DNA from: Chryseobacterium caseinilyticum | GTDB lineage: Bacteria; Bacteroidota; Bacteroidia; Flavobacteriales; Weeksellaceae | Length of the DNA: 64,000 nucleotides | Assembly: GCF_014837145.1 (NCBI RefSeq) | Contig: NZ_JACYFS010000006.1 | Span: 62,001-126,000, forward strand | Direction: 5' to 3' | Shown here: in pieces, positions 47,767 to 56,331 of the stretch | Layout of the letters: each line of letters starts with the position of its first letter | How positions within the stretch are numbered: the stretch's first letter is position 1 | Position numbers and translations under genes: made by a program | Notes under the pieces: model-generated | Seen by the model: the letters and a program-made list of their open reading frames with translations, nothing else | The model's database searches: none | Told to the model about the DNA's origin: nothing

Positions 47767-48525
47767 TCACCACTTTTCTGTCAAATATTTCCAGTACCTC
47801 CTCGGAACGTGCTGAAGATGCAGTTTTAAATTTTTCCTTTCCACAATATTGGTTTTGAAAAAATACCGCTGCCACAGCTTTTGATACTGGTTTTCTTCAT
47901 CATGAAACTTCTCCTGATACTTTTTTAAATCGATTTTCTCATCGGGATAAAAAAAATCGCAGGTTTCCAGATCGTATAGAAGACCGTAGTTTCTCCGCAA
48001 ATCGTAGATCATCCATTTCTGATCCTGATAACGGTCATTAAAATGTTTTCTGATCAAAGGAAGTACATTAAAATCCGGATCAATTTTGGCGAAAAAAACT
48101 TCATCCTGCATTTTTTCAAACCGAACGAAAGCCGTCATCCGATGTCGTTCGCGACTTACAGATTTACAGATTTTAGCGATCCTTAAAATATCAGGATCTG
48201 CATAATTCTGCAGAATATTTTCTTTCGGATATTGAATCGACTGTTTTACCGCGGACAGAATAATTTGCTCTAAATCCGGTTCTTCCGACAAAAAAACTTT
48301 TACAAGTTCATGAATCCCTGACTTCCCGATGTTTTCTTCTAATTTATTTAAAACTCGTTCTGATTTTGTTTCCTGAGTGATCACTTCATGAATTTCGGCA
48401 AAAATATTCTCCTGATGAAATCTTTCTCTGCTCACAATTTCCACCTCTTTATACTTATATTCAAAAACCTCGAATATTGCCGTGAAAAGTCCGTCGAAGC
48501 TGCCGTCGTAGAGGAGGGTGGTCAT
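47767..48525 (-). CDS. TIGR03915/DUF4130-like putative DNA repair protein
   Basis: A protein of 252 residues starting M-T-T-L-L-Y-D-G-S-F-D-G-L-F-T-A-I-F-E, the characteristic start of this family. It contains the R-E-R-H-R-M-T-A-F-V-R-F segment and ends H-V-P-R-R-Y-W-K-Y-L-T-E. The C-terminal half is DUF4130, distantly related to uracil-DNA-glycosylase-like partners. Members are normally adjacent to a TIGR03916 radical SAM protein, as at 49362 here, but a toxin-antitoxin pair now lies between. The chemistry is unknown; a DNA lesion or modified base is the suspected substrate. Confidence 0.88.
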   Translation of the reverse strand: MTTLLYDGSFDGLFTAIFEVFEYKYKEVEIVSRERFHQENIFAEIHEVITQETKSERVLNKLEENIGKSGIHELVKVFLSEEPDLEQIILSAVKQSIQYPKENILQNYADPDILRIAKICKSVSRERHRMTAFVRFEKMQDEVFFAKIDPDFNVLPLIRKHFNDRYQDQKWMIYDLRRNYGLLYDLETCDFFYPDEKIDLKKYQEKFHDEENQYQKLWQRYFFKTNIVERKNLKLHLQHVPRRYWKYLTEKW

Positions 48526-48632
48526 TTTTTTAATTTGAAAATTTGGAAATGAGATAATTTGAAAATTATTTAAAACAATATAAAATTCATTTTTATTTGA
48601 ATTTCCGATTCCTCAAAGAATACTGTAAAATC

Positions 48633-48944
48633 TCAGGCGACCTTTTCGTCATTATTTTTTCTTATTCTTTGAATTCTTTTTACTTCATTTGATTTTTCAG
48701 ACATTTCATTTTCAATGTCATAATCGTCCTGAAGTCCTAACCAAAACTTTGCAGAATTTCCGAAATACGCACTTAATCTCACCGCGGTATCAGCAGAAAT
48801 TCTTCGGTTGCCTTTCACTATTTCGGAGATCCTGGTTTGGGGAATTTCTAAATCTTTGGATAATCTGTATTGTGATATCTCAAGAGGAATTAGAAACTCT
48901 TCCAATAAAATTTCTCCAGGTGTTATATTTTTTAATTTTTCCAT
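48633..48944 (-). CDS. higA: HigA family antitoxin
   Basis: A protein of 103 residues with an XRE-type helix-turn-helix (about 24-60, Q-Y-R-L-S-K-D-L-E-I-P-Q-T-R-I-S-E-I) and the HigA signature P-G-E-I-L-L-E-E-F-L near the N-terminus and N-S-A-K-F-W-L-G-L-Q-D-D-Y-D in the middle. It should bind and silence HigB and repress its own operon. It follows higB with 12 bp between them, the usual HigBA order with toxin first. Confidence 0.92.
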   Translation of the reverse strand: MEKLKNITPGEILLEEFLIPLEISQYRLSKDLEIPQTRISEIVKGNRRISADTAVRLSAYFGNSAKFWLGLQDDYDIENEMSEKSNEVKRIQRIRKNNDEKVA

Positions 48945-48956
48945 TTTCTTTACGTT

Positions 48957-49238
48957 CTAATGATAATCAATAATTTCAACGTTAAACGCATTTCCGCTTT
49001 CCCAATTAAAAATAATCCTCCATTGATTGTTAATTCTAATACTGTAGAATTCTTTTAAGTCTCCTTTTAACTTTTCAAGACGGTTGGCAGGTGGGATTCT
49101 TAAATCATTAATATCAATCGAGTTGTTAATCATTCTGAGTTTTCTTCTTGCTACTTCCTGAATTTCCCGTGGAAGTTTTTTGGAAACAACTCCTGTCCAA
49201 ACCTTTTCAGTTTCTTTATTTCCAAAATTAACGATCAT
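48957..49238 (-). CDS. higB: HigB family toxin (RelE-like mRNA interferase)
   Basis: A protein of 93 residues with the RelE/HigB fold. It contains R-L-E-K-L-K-G-D-L-K-E-F-Y-S-I-R-I-N-N-Q-W-R-I-I-F, whose aromatic and basic residues match HigB ribosome-dependent mRNA-cleaving toxins, and ends in V-E-I-I-D-Y-H. It lies upstream of higA. A perfect promoter box and an 11-bp palindrome lie just before the ATG. Confidence 0.92.
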   Translation of the reverse strand: MIVNFGNKETEKVWTGVVSKKLPREIQEVARRKLRMINNSIDINDLRIPPANRLEKLKGDLKEFYSIRINNQWRIIFNWESGNAFNVEIIDYH

Positions 49239-49246
49239 ACCTTTTG

Positions 49247-49257
49247 CGTTACTAACG
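49247..49257. promoter_or_regulatory. Candidate HigA operator palindrome
   Basis: CGTTA-C-TAACG, a perfect 11-bp palindrome between the -7 box and the higB start codon, where a bound repressor would block transcription. Confidence 0.55.
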
Positions 49258-49258
49258 T

Positions 49259-49266
49259 CAAAGATA
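49259..49266 (-). promoter_or_regulatory. -7 promoter box of higBA
   Basis: TATCTTTG on the minus strand, 20 bp before the higB ATG. Confidence 0.6.
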
Positions 49267-49361
49267 AGTAAAATTTTTCATTTTTGGATTTTCTATTGGT
49301 TGAAACTTTTGCTGATGCTATTTATGGAATTCGTAAAAAGTCGTGTAATTTGTGATTACAT

Positions 49362-50621
49362 TTAGAAAAGCGTCAACTGCTGCGAAAACTGATCCTGAAA
49401 TTTTGAAGTACTTCCGCTCACCAAAAGTTTTTTCAAATTTAAATCGGTCAAATGTCTCAGAAAAACATTTCCTGCATTAAAATCAATAAAATATTTCGCA
49501 CGGTTTACCGCGGCACCTAATTTCTGCAAATTTTCAATCGTCAACACCTGAAAACGTCTTGCTGAAACAATTTTCTTTGCCGTTTTCACCCCAATTCCCG
49601 GAATTCTGAGAATCATCTGATAATCTGCAGACTGAAGATTGACCGGAAATTGATCCAAATGTCTTAAAGCCCAGCTTAATTTGGGATCAACTTCCAAATC
49701 CAGAAACGGCATATGTGGATCTAAAATTTCATCAGCTTTAAAACCATAAAACCGCATCAGCCAATCCGACTGATACAGACGGTTTTCCCGAAGCATCGGA
49801 ACTGCCGTCGTCAATGCCGGCAATCTATTGTCCTCCAAAACAGGAACATATCCTGAATAATAAACTCTTTTTAAACTGTAATTTTTATAGAAATGATCCG
49901 CAACTTTGATGATCTGCAAATCGTTTTCATTGGTTGCGCCGACAATCATCTGGGTAGACTGGCCTGCCGGAGCGAACTTCGGAACTTTTCTGAAAATCTT
50001 CTTCTCTTCTTTATATTGGGAAATTCCACCTTGAATATATTTCATTGGACTGAGCATATCAGCGCGGTTTTTCTCCGGAGCTAACAATTTCAGACCACTT
50101 TCGGTGGGGATTTCAATATTGATGGAAAGTCGGTCTGCATACAAAGCCGCCTCCTGCATCAAAATATCACTCGCCCCCGGAATTGATTTTAAGTGAATGT
50201 ATCCGTTAAAATTTTCCTCAAGCCTAAGTTTTTTAGCCACACGCACTAATCTTTCCATTGTGGTGTCGGCATTTTTGAAAATACCTGAACTTAAAAATAA
50301 ACCTTCAATATAATTTCTACGGTAGAAATTAATAGTCAGATCCACTACTTCTTCTACCGTAAATGCGGCTCTTTTAATATCATTTGAACTTCGCGAAACA
50401 CAGTAAGCACAATCATAAATGCAGTGATTGGTTAAGAGTACTTTCAAAAGAGAAACACACCGCCCGTCTTCGGTATAGGTATGACAGATTCCACTTGCTG
50501 AACTGTCGCCCAAAGCACCTTTTTTATTTTTTCTGGAACCGCCACTGGATGAACATGATACGTCATATTTCGCAGCATCGGCAAGGATTTCCAGTTTTTC
50601 TTTAAGGCGGTCAAAATTCAT
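49362..50621 (-). CDS. TIGR03916-like radical SAM protein, putative DNA repair or modification
   Basis: A protein of 419 residues. The radical SAM iron-sulfur cysteines are C67, C71 and C74 in C-I-Y-D-C-A-Y-C. An N-terminal S/G-rich segment with further cysteines (C23, C46, C55) precedes them. The C-terminal part has a helix-hairpin-helix DNA-binding motif (L-R-I-P-G-I-G-V-K-T-A-K-K-I). Related helix-hairpin-helix radical SAM proteins suggest action on DNA. Its partner (47767-48525) lies 836 bp downstream beyond higBA. A TAGTTTTG promoter box is at 50666-50673. Confidence 0.9.
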   Translation of the reverse strand: MNFDRLKEKLEILADAAKYDVSCSSSGGSRKNKKGALGDSSASGICHTYTEDGRCVSLLKVLLTNHCIYDCAYCVSRSSNDIKRAAFTVEEVVDLTINFYRRNYIEGLFLSSGIFKNADTTMERLVRVAKKLRLEENFNGYIHLKSIPGASDILMQEAALYADRLSINIEIPTESGLKLLAPEKNRADMLSPMKYIQGGISQYKEEKKIFRKVPKFAPAGQSTQMIVGATNENDLQIIKVADHFYKNYSLKRVYYSGYVPVLEDNRLPALTTAVPMLRENRLYQSDWLMRFYGFKADEILDPHMPFLDLEVDPKLSWALRHLDQFPVNLQSADYQMILRIPGIGVKTAKKIVSARRFQVLTIENLQKLGAAVNRAKYFIDFNAGNVFLRHLTDLNLKKLLVSGSTSKFQDQFSQQLTLF

Positions 50622-50665
50622 TTAGGTTTACTTTAAAATCAGATTAAAAATTGCAGTTCTGTGTA

Positions 50666-50673
50666 CAAAACTA
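50666..50673 (-). promoter_or_regulatory. -7 promoter box of the radical SAM gene
   Basis: TAGTTTTG on the minus strand, 44 bp before the ATG. Confidence 0.5.
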
Positions 50674-50817
50674 AGTCCGAAATTGAGAAATGTCACTCTT
50701 TTTTAAAGCAACTTATCCACATTTGGGACTAACAAATTTACTATATTTACGGTCATTAATTTATGCGTGAAATCGTAAACGAACGATTGTCGTTTTTAAT
50801 AATTGAAATTTTACACT

Positions 50818-52149
50818 ATGAATCATAAACCCGTTGAAGGTTTTTCTAAACTGACAAAGCAAGGGAAAATCGATTGGCTTGTCAGCGAATATCTTGAAGG
50901 AAATACCGATTATCAAAATATACTCAATCAATACTGGAACGAAAATGCGGATCTTCAGAAACTTCATGATGAGTTTTCCGAAAATACGATTTCCAATTTC
51001 TACATGCCCTACGGAATTGCTCCAAACTTTCTGATCGACGGGAAATTGTTTGCCCTTCCGATGGCAGTTGAAGAGAGTTCAGTTGTAGCAGCAGCTTCCA
51101 AGGCAGCAAAGTTCTGGATTGATAAAGGTGGTTTTAAAACTACAATTATCAACACCGAAAAATTAGGTCACACTCATTTCATCATCGATGTGGAATCTCA
51201 TAAGCTTCAGCATTTTTTTAATTTTAATTTAAAGAAAAAACTTTTTGAGGCTACCGAAGACATCACAGCAAACATGCGAAACCGTGGCGGTGGAATTTTA
51301 GAAATAAAACTGATTGATAAAACTGCTGAAATGCCGAATTATTATCAGTTGAAAGCAAGTTTTGACACAGTAGATTCTATGGGTGCGAATTTTATCAATT
51401 CGTGTCTGGAACAGTTTGGCAAAACTTTAAAACAGGAAATCGCAGTGAGCGAAGATTTTTCTCAGGAAGAAAAAAACTCTCTGCAGGTGGTGATGAATAT
51501 TCTTTCCAATTTCACTCCCGATTGCATTGTGAGAGCGGAAGTTTCATGCAAAATTGAAGATTTAAAAGACGACAGCGGAATTTCGAACGAAGAATTTGCA
51601 AGGAAATTTAAACAGGCAGTGACGATTGCTGAGATCGAACCTTTTCGTGCAACGACGCATAATAAAGGAATTATGAATGGGGTAGACGCTGTAGTGATTG
51701 CCACCGGAAATGATTTCAGAGCGACGGAGGCATGTGCTCATGCCTATGCTGCAAAAGACGGAAGATATTCTTCACTCACACACTGCACAATCGATAATGG
51801 AATTTTCAGATTTTGGATTGATCTTCCGATTTCTGTTGGCGTTGTGGGAGGCTTAACGAATCTTCATCCTCTGGTTAAATTCTCTTTAGCTTTACTTGGA
51901 AAACCGTCTGCTCAGGAACTGATGAGCATTCTGGCGGTTTCAGGTTTGGCTCAGAATTTTGGAGCGTTAAGGTCTTTGGTGACTACAGGAATTCAGAAAG
52001 GTCATATGAAAATGCACTTGTTTAATATTTTAAATCAATTTGGAGCAACGGAACAGGAAAAGCAACATTTTGTGACGTATTTCAAAGATAAAACGGTGAG
52101 TCATCACGAGGTGATTGCGGAACTGGAGAAATTGAGAGCCAATAACTAA
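50818..52149 (+). CDS. mvaA: Hydroxymethylglutaryl-CoA reductase, class II
   Basis: A protein of 443 residues. The segment F-A-L-P-M-A-V-E-E-S-S-V-V-A-A-A-S-K supplies the active-site glutamate, H-N-K-G-I-M-N-G the lysine, G-N-D-F-R-A-T-E-A the aspartate, and the T-T-G-I-Q-K-G-H-M-K-M-H near the end the histidine. It makes mevalonate, the committed step of the mevalonate route to isoprenoids, which Flavobacteriia use. Its sequence is of the class II type often annotated as degradative, but here it is probably biosynthetic. An upstream in-frame TTG is ignored in favour of the ATG. Confidence 0.94.
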   Translation: MNHKPVEGFSKLTKQGKIDWLVSEYLEGNTDYQNILNQYWNENADLQKLHDEFSENTISNFYMPYGIAPNFLIDGKLFALPMAVEESSVVAAASKAAKFWIDKGGFKTTIINTEKLGHTHFIIDVESHKLQHFFNFNLKKKLFEATEDITANMRNRGGGILEIKLIDKTAEMPNYYQLKASFDTVDSMGANFINSCLEQFGKTLKQEIAVSEDFSQEEKNSLQVVMNILSNFTPDCIVRAEVSCKIEDLKDDSGISNEEFARKFKQAVTIAEIEPFRATTHNKGIMNGVDAVVIATGNDFRATEACAHAYAAKDGRYSSLTHCTIDNGIFRFWIDLPISVGVVGGLTNLHPLVKFSLALLGKPSAQELMSILAVSGLAQNFGALRSLVTTGIQKGHMKMHLFNILNQFGATEQEKQHFVTYFKDKTVSHHEVIAELEKLRANN

Positions 52150-52152
52150 AGT

Positions 52153-52815
52153 ATGAATTACAAAAAATATCTGATTGCTTTTGTGGTTTTCAGTTCTGCA
52201 ACAGTATTCGCTCAAAATACAAGGTTTACTTTACGGGAAAAAGTCGGTAAGATTTATTCAGATGTAAAAAATGAGTGTGGCAGAGACTATGGTTTGCTGG
52301 ATGCAAAATACAAAGAGATCGCTGCAAAATCACAGGACGGGAAACTTTCTAAAACTGAGGAAGAAGAATATTCAAAGCAGTTTGATGCCTTGAAAAGTTC
52401 TTATCTCGAGTGTCAGGATGAAAATAAACCGATAAGGATTGAAAAGTTAAAAGTTCTGCTGGCGCAGGTAGAGCTGGAAAATAAAAAGGAATACACGCCG
52501 CCAAAAAATACAATGCTGCCGGTTCCTGAGGTGTTTTCTCAGGATATGCTTCGCAGGAAATTATCCGAAAGGTTGGCTGGTCATCCGCTTTTCGAAAGTT
52601 TAGAAACTACTTTAAGACTCAGGCTGACATTTACTTTAGATACAGATGGTCAGACAAAAGAAGCTAAAATTACAGGAACAAATGATGAAGAAATAAAAAT
52701 GTTTATTCTTCTGAGTTTTTATTCGGTTTCAGATGTTTTTAAACCGAAAGAATCCGATGGGAAGGCAGTAAAAGAGACCTACACCATGCCGCTTGTTCTG
52801 ATGGGACTTGAATAA
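52153..52815 (+). CDS. Exported protein with TonB C-terminal-like domain
   Basis: A protein of 220 residues, starting 3 bp after the mvaA stop. A signal peptide (cleavage after about A20, A-T-V-F-A|Q) precedes a charged helical region (30-120). The last 85 residues resemble the TonB/TolA C-terminal fold (L-R-L-T-F-T-L-D-T-D-G-Q-T-K-E-A-K-I and V-F-K-P-K-E-S-D-G-K-A-V-K). There is no membrane anchor or proline-rich spacer, so it is not a normal TonB. Function unknown. Translation is probably coupled to mvaA. Confidence 0.78.
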   Translation: MNYKKYLIAFVVFSSATVFAQNTRFTLREKVGKIYSDVKNECGRDYGLLDAKYKEIAAKSQDGKLSKTEEEEYSKQFDALKSSYLECQDENKPIRIEKLKVLLAQVELENKKEYTPPKNTMLPVPEVFSQDMLRRKLSERLAGHPLFESLETTLRLRLTFTLDTDGQTKEAKITGTNDEEIKMFILLSFYSVSDVFKPKESDGKAVKETYTMPLVLMGLE

Positions 52816-52841
52816 GCAATAAAATTAATTTAAAATTAAAA

Positions 52842-53228
52842 ATGAAAACAATTACCCTCGTCTTCGGAGCCGCTTTCGGAATGTTATCCGTGATTTTAGG
52901 CGCTTTCGGAGCACACGCTTTAAAGAAAATTTTATCTGTTGAAAGACTGGAAAGTTTTGAAACTGGAGTAAGATATCAAATGTACGCCGCTTTCTTTCTG
53001 CTGATTGCCGGTTATATTTTAAAATTTGACACCTCATCTCAGAAATGGATCTCTATTTTAATGATTGGAGGAACAGTGCTGTTTTCTTTCAGCATTTACG
53101 GCTTAAGCTTGCAGGATCATTTTGGTCTAAACCTAAAATTTTTAGGTCCGATTACTCCGCTTGGAGGATTGTTTATGATTTTAGCTTGGTTGATGCTTAT
53201 TTTTTATTTTGTGAAAAATAAAATTTAA
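52842..53228 (+). CDS. DUF423 family small membrane protein
   Basis: A protein of 128 residues with four membrane helices. It begins M-K-T-I-T-L-V-F-G-A and has the family core G-A-F-G-A-H-A-L, followed by E-T-G-V-R-Y-Q-M-Y-A-A and the terminal T-P-L-G-G-L-F-M-I-L-A-W. Members (such as YgdD) have no assigned function. It lies 26 bp after the previous gene in the same direction. Confidence 0.9.
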   Translation: MKTITLVFGAAFGMLSVILGAFGAHALKKILSVERLESFETGVRYQMYAAFFLLIAGYILKFDTSSQKWISILMIGGTVLFSFSIYGLSLQDHFGLNLKFLGPITPLGGLFMILAWLMLIFYFVKNKI

Positions 53229-53239
53229 ATATAAAAAGT

Positions 53240-53311
53240 CTTCGACAGGCTCAGATTGACACGTCAATGGTAACGATTAATACTAAAGTTGTCATGCTGA
53301 GCCTGTCGAAG
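53240..53311. repeat. Inverted repeat CTTCGACAGGCTCAG
   Basis: Perfect 15-bp arms at 53240-53254 and 53297-53311, separated by 42 bp. A variant arm, TGAGCCCGTCGAAG, is at the left edge (1-14). Confidence 0.9.
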
Positions 53312-53397
53312 CATTTTTAAGTTTGGCGAAATGCCTTTTCGCTAAAAACAAAACACACTTTCAACAAATGATGATCGTAATTTTAAACTAAGTTAAA

Positions 53398-54675
53398 ATG
53401 AAAATCAACAGAAGACGTCGCTTAATACGAACCTTTAACCTTTTAGATCAGCCGATCAGGTTCAATCCTTTCGTATTCAGCCGTACTTTTTTTATGTGGG
53501 CAATCACCGGTTTGGTTGGCGGAATTATCGCCGGACTATACTGGATTGTTCTCGAACATTTCACAGAGTTTTTGCATCAGTTTCAAGGTTGGATGGTGAT
53601 TCCGACGATGGCAATTGCCGGACTTCTGGCTGGTTTGGTCATTCACTTTATTGGCGATCCGGGGGAAATTCATTTAATCGTCAACAACATCAGATTTAAT
53701 AAAGGAAAACTGGAGCCGAAAAATAATCCTTCCATGATTTTGTCGTCACTTTTCTGTGTGGCATCAGGCGGAAGTTTGGGTCCGGAAGCTCCTTTAGTAC
53801 AAGTGACAGGTTCTACAGGAACCTATTTGGGAAAACTGTTCAGATTGAAAGGTGAAGAATTGCGTTCTTTAAGTATTGCGGGAATGGCTTCAGGTTTTAC
53901 AGCACTTTTCGGTGCACCACTGGGCGGAAGTCTGTTTTCTCTGGAAATTCTTCATCACAAGCACGCGGTAGAATATTACAAGGCCATTATTCCTGCTTTG
54001 GTGGCAAGCTGTTTCAGTTACCTGATGTTTGCTTTGATTATTCATTTGGGAATTGGAGCAACATGGGATCTGAAAGCTTATCATTACACCGGAGTTTACG
54101 ATTTCCTCTACGCTACCCTTTTTGGAATTGTAGGAACATTATTTGGCTGGATTTTTATTTTTGTGGTTAAATTTTTCAAGAAAGCATTCGAATACAGAAA
54201 ATTTCCAATCTACATAAAAACGCTGACAGGTGGAATTTTATTAGGAATTATCGCCTTCTATTTTCCTCTGACAAGATATTTCGGGCATCATGAAGTGAAT
54301 GAACTCATCAATGGAAATTACAGTCTGTACTTTTTAATTATTATTTTAATTTTTAAAATTTTAGCGATTGCCATTACTGTAACTTCAGGCTGGAGAGGAG
54401 GTTTTATCATTCCGCTATTTTTTGTGGGCACTACCTTAGGGTTGATTATTCATCATTTATTCCCAACCGTTGACACGACTTTAGCGATTGTAAGCTGTAT
54501 GGCTGCAATTAATGCGTGCGTGACGAGAACGCCGATGAGCACCACTATTATTTTGGGAACTCTCACCGGTTTTACCTATTTCGTCCCAATAATTTTTGCG
54601 AGTTTAACAGGATATTTTCTGGCTCCGAAAATTCCGTTTATCGGTTCGCAGTCTGAGAAATTAGCTGAAGAGTAA
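53398..54675 (+). CDS. ClC family chloride channel or transporter
   Basis: A protein of 425 residues with about ten membrane helices. It has G-G-S-L-G-P-E-A-P-L at 124-133, G-A-P-L-G-G-S-L-F-S-L-E and T-S-G-W-R-G-G-F-I-I-P. In proton-coupled ClC exchangers the first motif reads G-R/K-E-G-P with the gating glutamate (E148 in the E. coli protein); L127 replaces it here, with a glutamate three residues on. The protein may be a channel or may gate differently. No regulatory CBS domain is present. Confidence 0.9.
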   Translation: MKINRRRRLIRTFNLLDQPIRFNPFVFSRTFFMWAITGLVGGIIAGLYWIVLEHFTEFLHQFQGWMVIPTMAIAGLLAGLVIHFIGDPGEIHLIVNNIRFNKGKLEPKNNPSMILSSLFCVASGGSLGPEAPLVQVTGSTGTYLGKLFRLKGEELRSLSIAGMASGFTALFGAPLGGSLFSLEILHHKHAVEYYKAIIPALVASCFSYLMFALIIHLGIGATWDLKAYHYTGVYDFLYATLFGIVGTLFGWIFIFVVKFFKKAFEYRKFPIYIKTLTGGILLGIIAFYFPLTRYFGHHEVNELINGNYSLYFLIIILIFKILAIAITVTSGWRGGFIIPLFFVGTTLGLIIHHLFPTVDTTLAIVSCMAAINACVTRTPMSTTIILGTLTGFTYFVPIIFASLTGYFLAPKIPFIGSQSEKLAEE

Positions 54676-54697
54676 ACGCATTTTAATAAAATAAAAA

Positions 54698-54724
54698 AAA
54701 GTCCAGGTTTTGCCTGAACTTTCT
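54698..54724 (+). terminator. Weak terminator after the clc-like gene
   Basis: AAAGTCCAGG against CCTGAACTTT (one mismatch) with a short T-rich tail. Confidence 0.55.
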
Positions 54725-54733
54725 TATTCTCCC

Positions 54734-54793
54734 GCAGATTTCGGAGATTATGCAGATTTTTTTATGATCTGCTCAATTTGCAAAATCTGCGTA
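54734..54793. repeat. Large hairpin of 9-bp repeats (GCAGATTNN)
   Basis: Three 9-bp units GCAGATTTC, GGAGATTAT, GCAGATTTT, then their approximate inverse ATCTGCTCA, ATTTGCAAA, ATCTGCGTA. They form an imperfect stem of about 24 bp. Confidence 0.8.
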
Positions 54794-54927
54794 ATATGGT
54801 AAGTTTACAATTAAAGTAAGATTGGTCAGGAAAAATCAATTAGAATTTTGAAGCAGACTTCTGAATGCTAACATAGCTTAACTCAACTTAAAAAAAATTG
54901 CTCAACTTAGTGTTTAATAAGCAAAGT

Positions 54928-56331
54928 TTATAGTGTGAAATTCTCCTTCATCCACTTAAGTTTATTAAAGCTTTTTAAAAACTTAGTACGGATTGAAATA
55001 AATTTTTCCTGAGCTTCAATCACTTTATTTTCCCTTGAATTGATCAGGAAAAGTGAACTTTCTCCGTTGCTGTACCGCATTTCTTCTGCATTCAGAAGTT
55101 TTCTGTAATTCTGAAGATTGTCTCTCGACAAATCGATCTGAGTGTAGTAATTCAGAATTTCGTTTTTGTAGGTTTCAATTTTTACATCCAGTTCCCTGAT
55201 CTTAATGTTGGTGTCGAGTTGGTTTTGATTTAATTTAATCTTCGCCATCTGATAATTTGCTCTTGCCTGCCGTTGGAAAACAGGAATCTCCAGTTTTAAA
55301 CCATACTGAAAATTATTATCAAACAAAGGGAGAAAATCTGTAGCGTAGTTTTCTTTATTGAAAAAATTGTAGGTAAAATCGAGTTTAGGAAGAAAACTCT
55401 GCCATTTTAAACGTCTCTCACTTTCAAGAATATTCTGTTTCTGATTGTAATATAAAACAGACAAATGGGAATTGATCTGCCGCGAATTGACATCATTAAT
55501 CAAAAATTCAAAATCAGAATAAGCCTGATGTTCCGCGAGATTATCTGACGGATAAATCATTTCCGAAAGCTCGTAAAACTGCTGGTTGTCTTTCCAGAGA
55601 TAGAGCTGAAGTTGCTGTGTACTTTTCACAAAACTTAAAAATGCATCTCTCTGCTGAAGTTCAAAACTTTGAAGTTGCGAAAGGGCTTCAATGGTATCAA
55701 TGGCCGGTTTTTCACCAAACTCAAAAGTTTTTCTTGTTAATTTTAATCTGTCTTTATTGATCTCAACAATTTCAGTTTTCAATTTATAGATTTCATAGTT
55801 CTGAACCCATTCCCAATACGTATTTTCAGCCTCTAAAAGCAGATCGTTGGTTAAAACTGCCTGTTCAGCTTCGGTCATTCTCAATCCAAATCTTGCCTGA
55901 TCGAGCATTGCTCTTCTTTGGTCATACAGCAGGTTTTTAGCTAAAGGAACCGTAATTCCGAATTGATATAAACCTCCGCGTGTATCGCTGTTGTTAAGTT
56001 TTTGTCCGTCAAGATGATTGTAGCTTCCGTGGAGATCAATTCCGTACCATGTAGGAATGCCAAGTTCTATGTTTTTCTGTTCGTAATACTTCGTTCCGTC
56101 GATATTTTTTTCGCCTAATTTTCCTGCCAGAACAGGGTCAAAATTGCCCCGTGCTCTTCTGATTTCTTCCTCTGCCAATCTGTTTTGAAGTTGGTATCTT
56201 AATGCTAAAGGATGATAGTTTTTAACAATATTGATGAATTCAGAAGCCGATATTTTCAGAGAATCCTGTGCGGAATGTAAACTGAACAGCAGGAGAAAAA
56301 CGAGAAGAAAAATTTTATTTTGTCTTTTCAT
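54928..56331 (-). CDS. TolC family outer-membrane efflux protein
   Basis: A protein of 467 residues with a signal peptide (M-K-R-Q-N-K-I-F-L-L-V ... L-H-S-A|Q) and two similar coiled-coil halves (about 180-260 and 370-440) typical of the outer-membrane factor. I chose the ATG at 56331; the ATG at 56349 would extend the overlap with hlyD. It overlaps the end of the HlyD gene by 17 bp. It is the exit channel of the export system encoded by the three genes upstream. Confidence 0.93.
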   Translation of the reverse strand: MKRQNKIFLLVFLLLFSLHSAQDSLKISASEFINIVKNYHPLALRYQLQNRLAEEEIRRARGNFDPVLAGKLGEKNIDGTKYYEQKNIELGIPTWYGIDLHGSYNHLDGQKLNNSDTRGGLYQFGITVPLAKNLLYDQRRAMLDQARFGLRMTEAEQAVLTNDLLLEAENTYWEWVQNYEIYKLKTEIVEINKDRLKLTRKTFEFGEKPAIDTIEALSQLQSFELQQRDAFLSFVKSTQQLQLYLWKDNQQFYELSEMIYPSDNLAEHQAYSDFEFLINDVNSRQINSHLSVLYYNQKQNILESERRLKWQSFLPKLDFTYNFFNKENYATDFLPLFDNNFQYGLKLEIPVFQRQARANYQMAKIKLNQNQLDTNIKIRELDVKIETYKNEILNYYTQIDLSRDNLQNYRKLLNAEEMRYSNGESSLFLINSRENKVIEAQEKFISIRTKFLKSFNKLKWMKENFTL

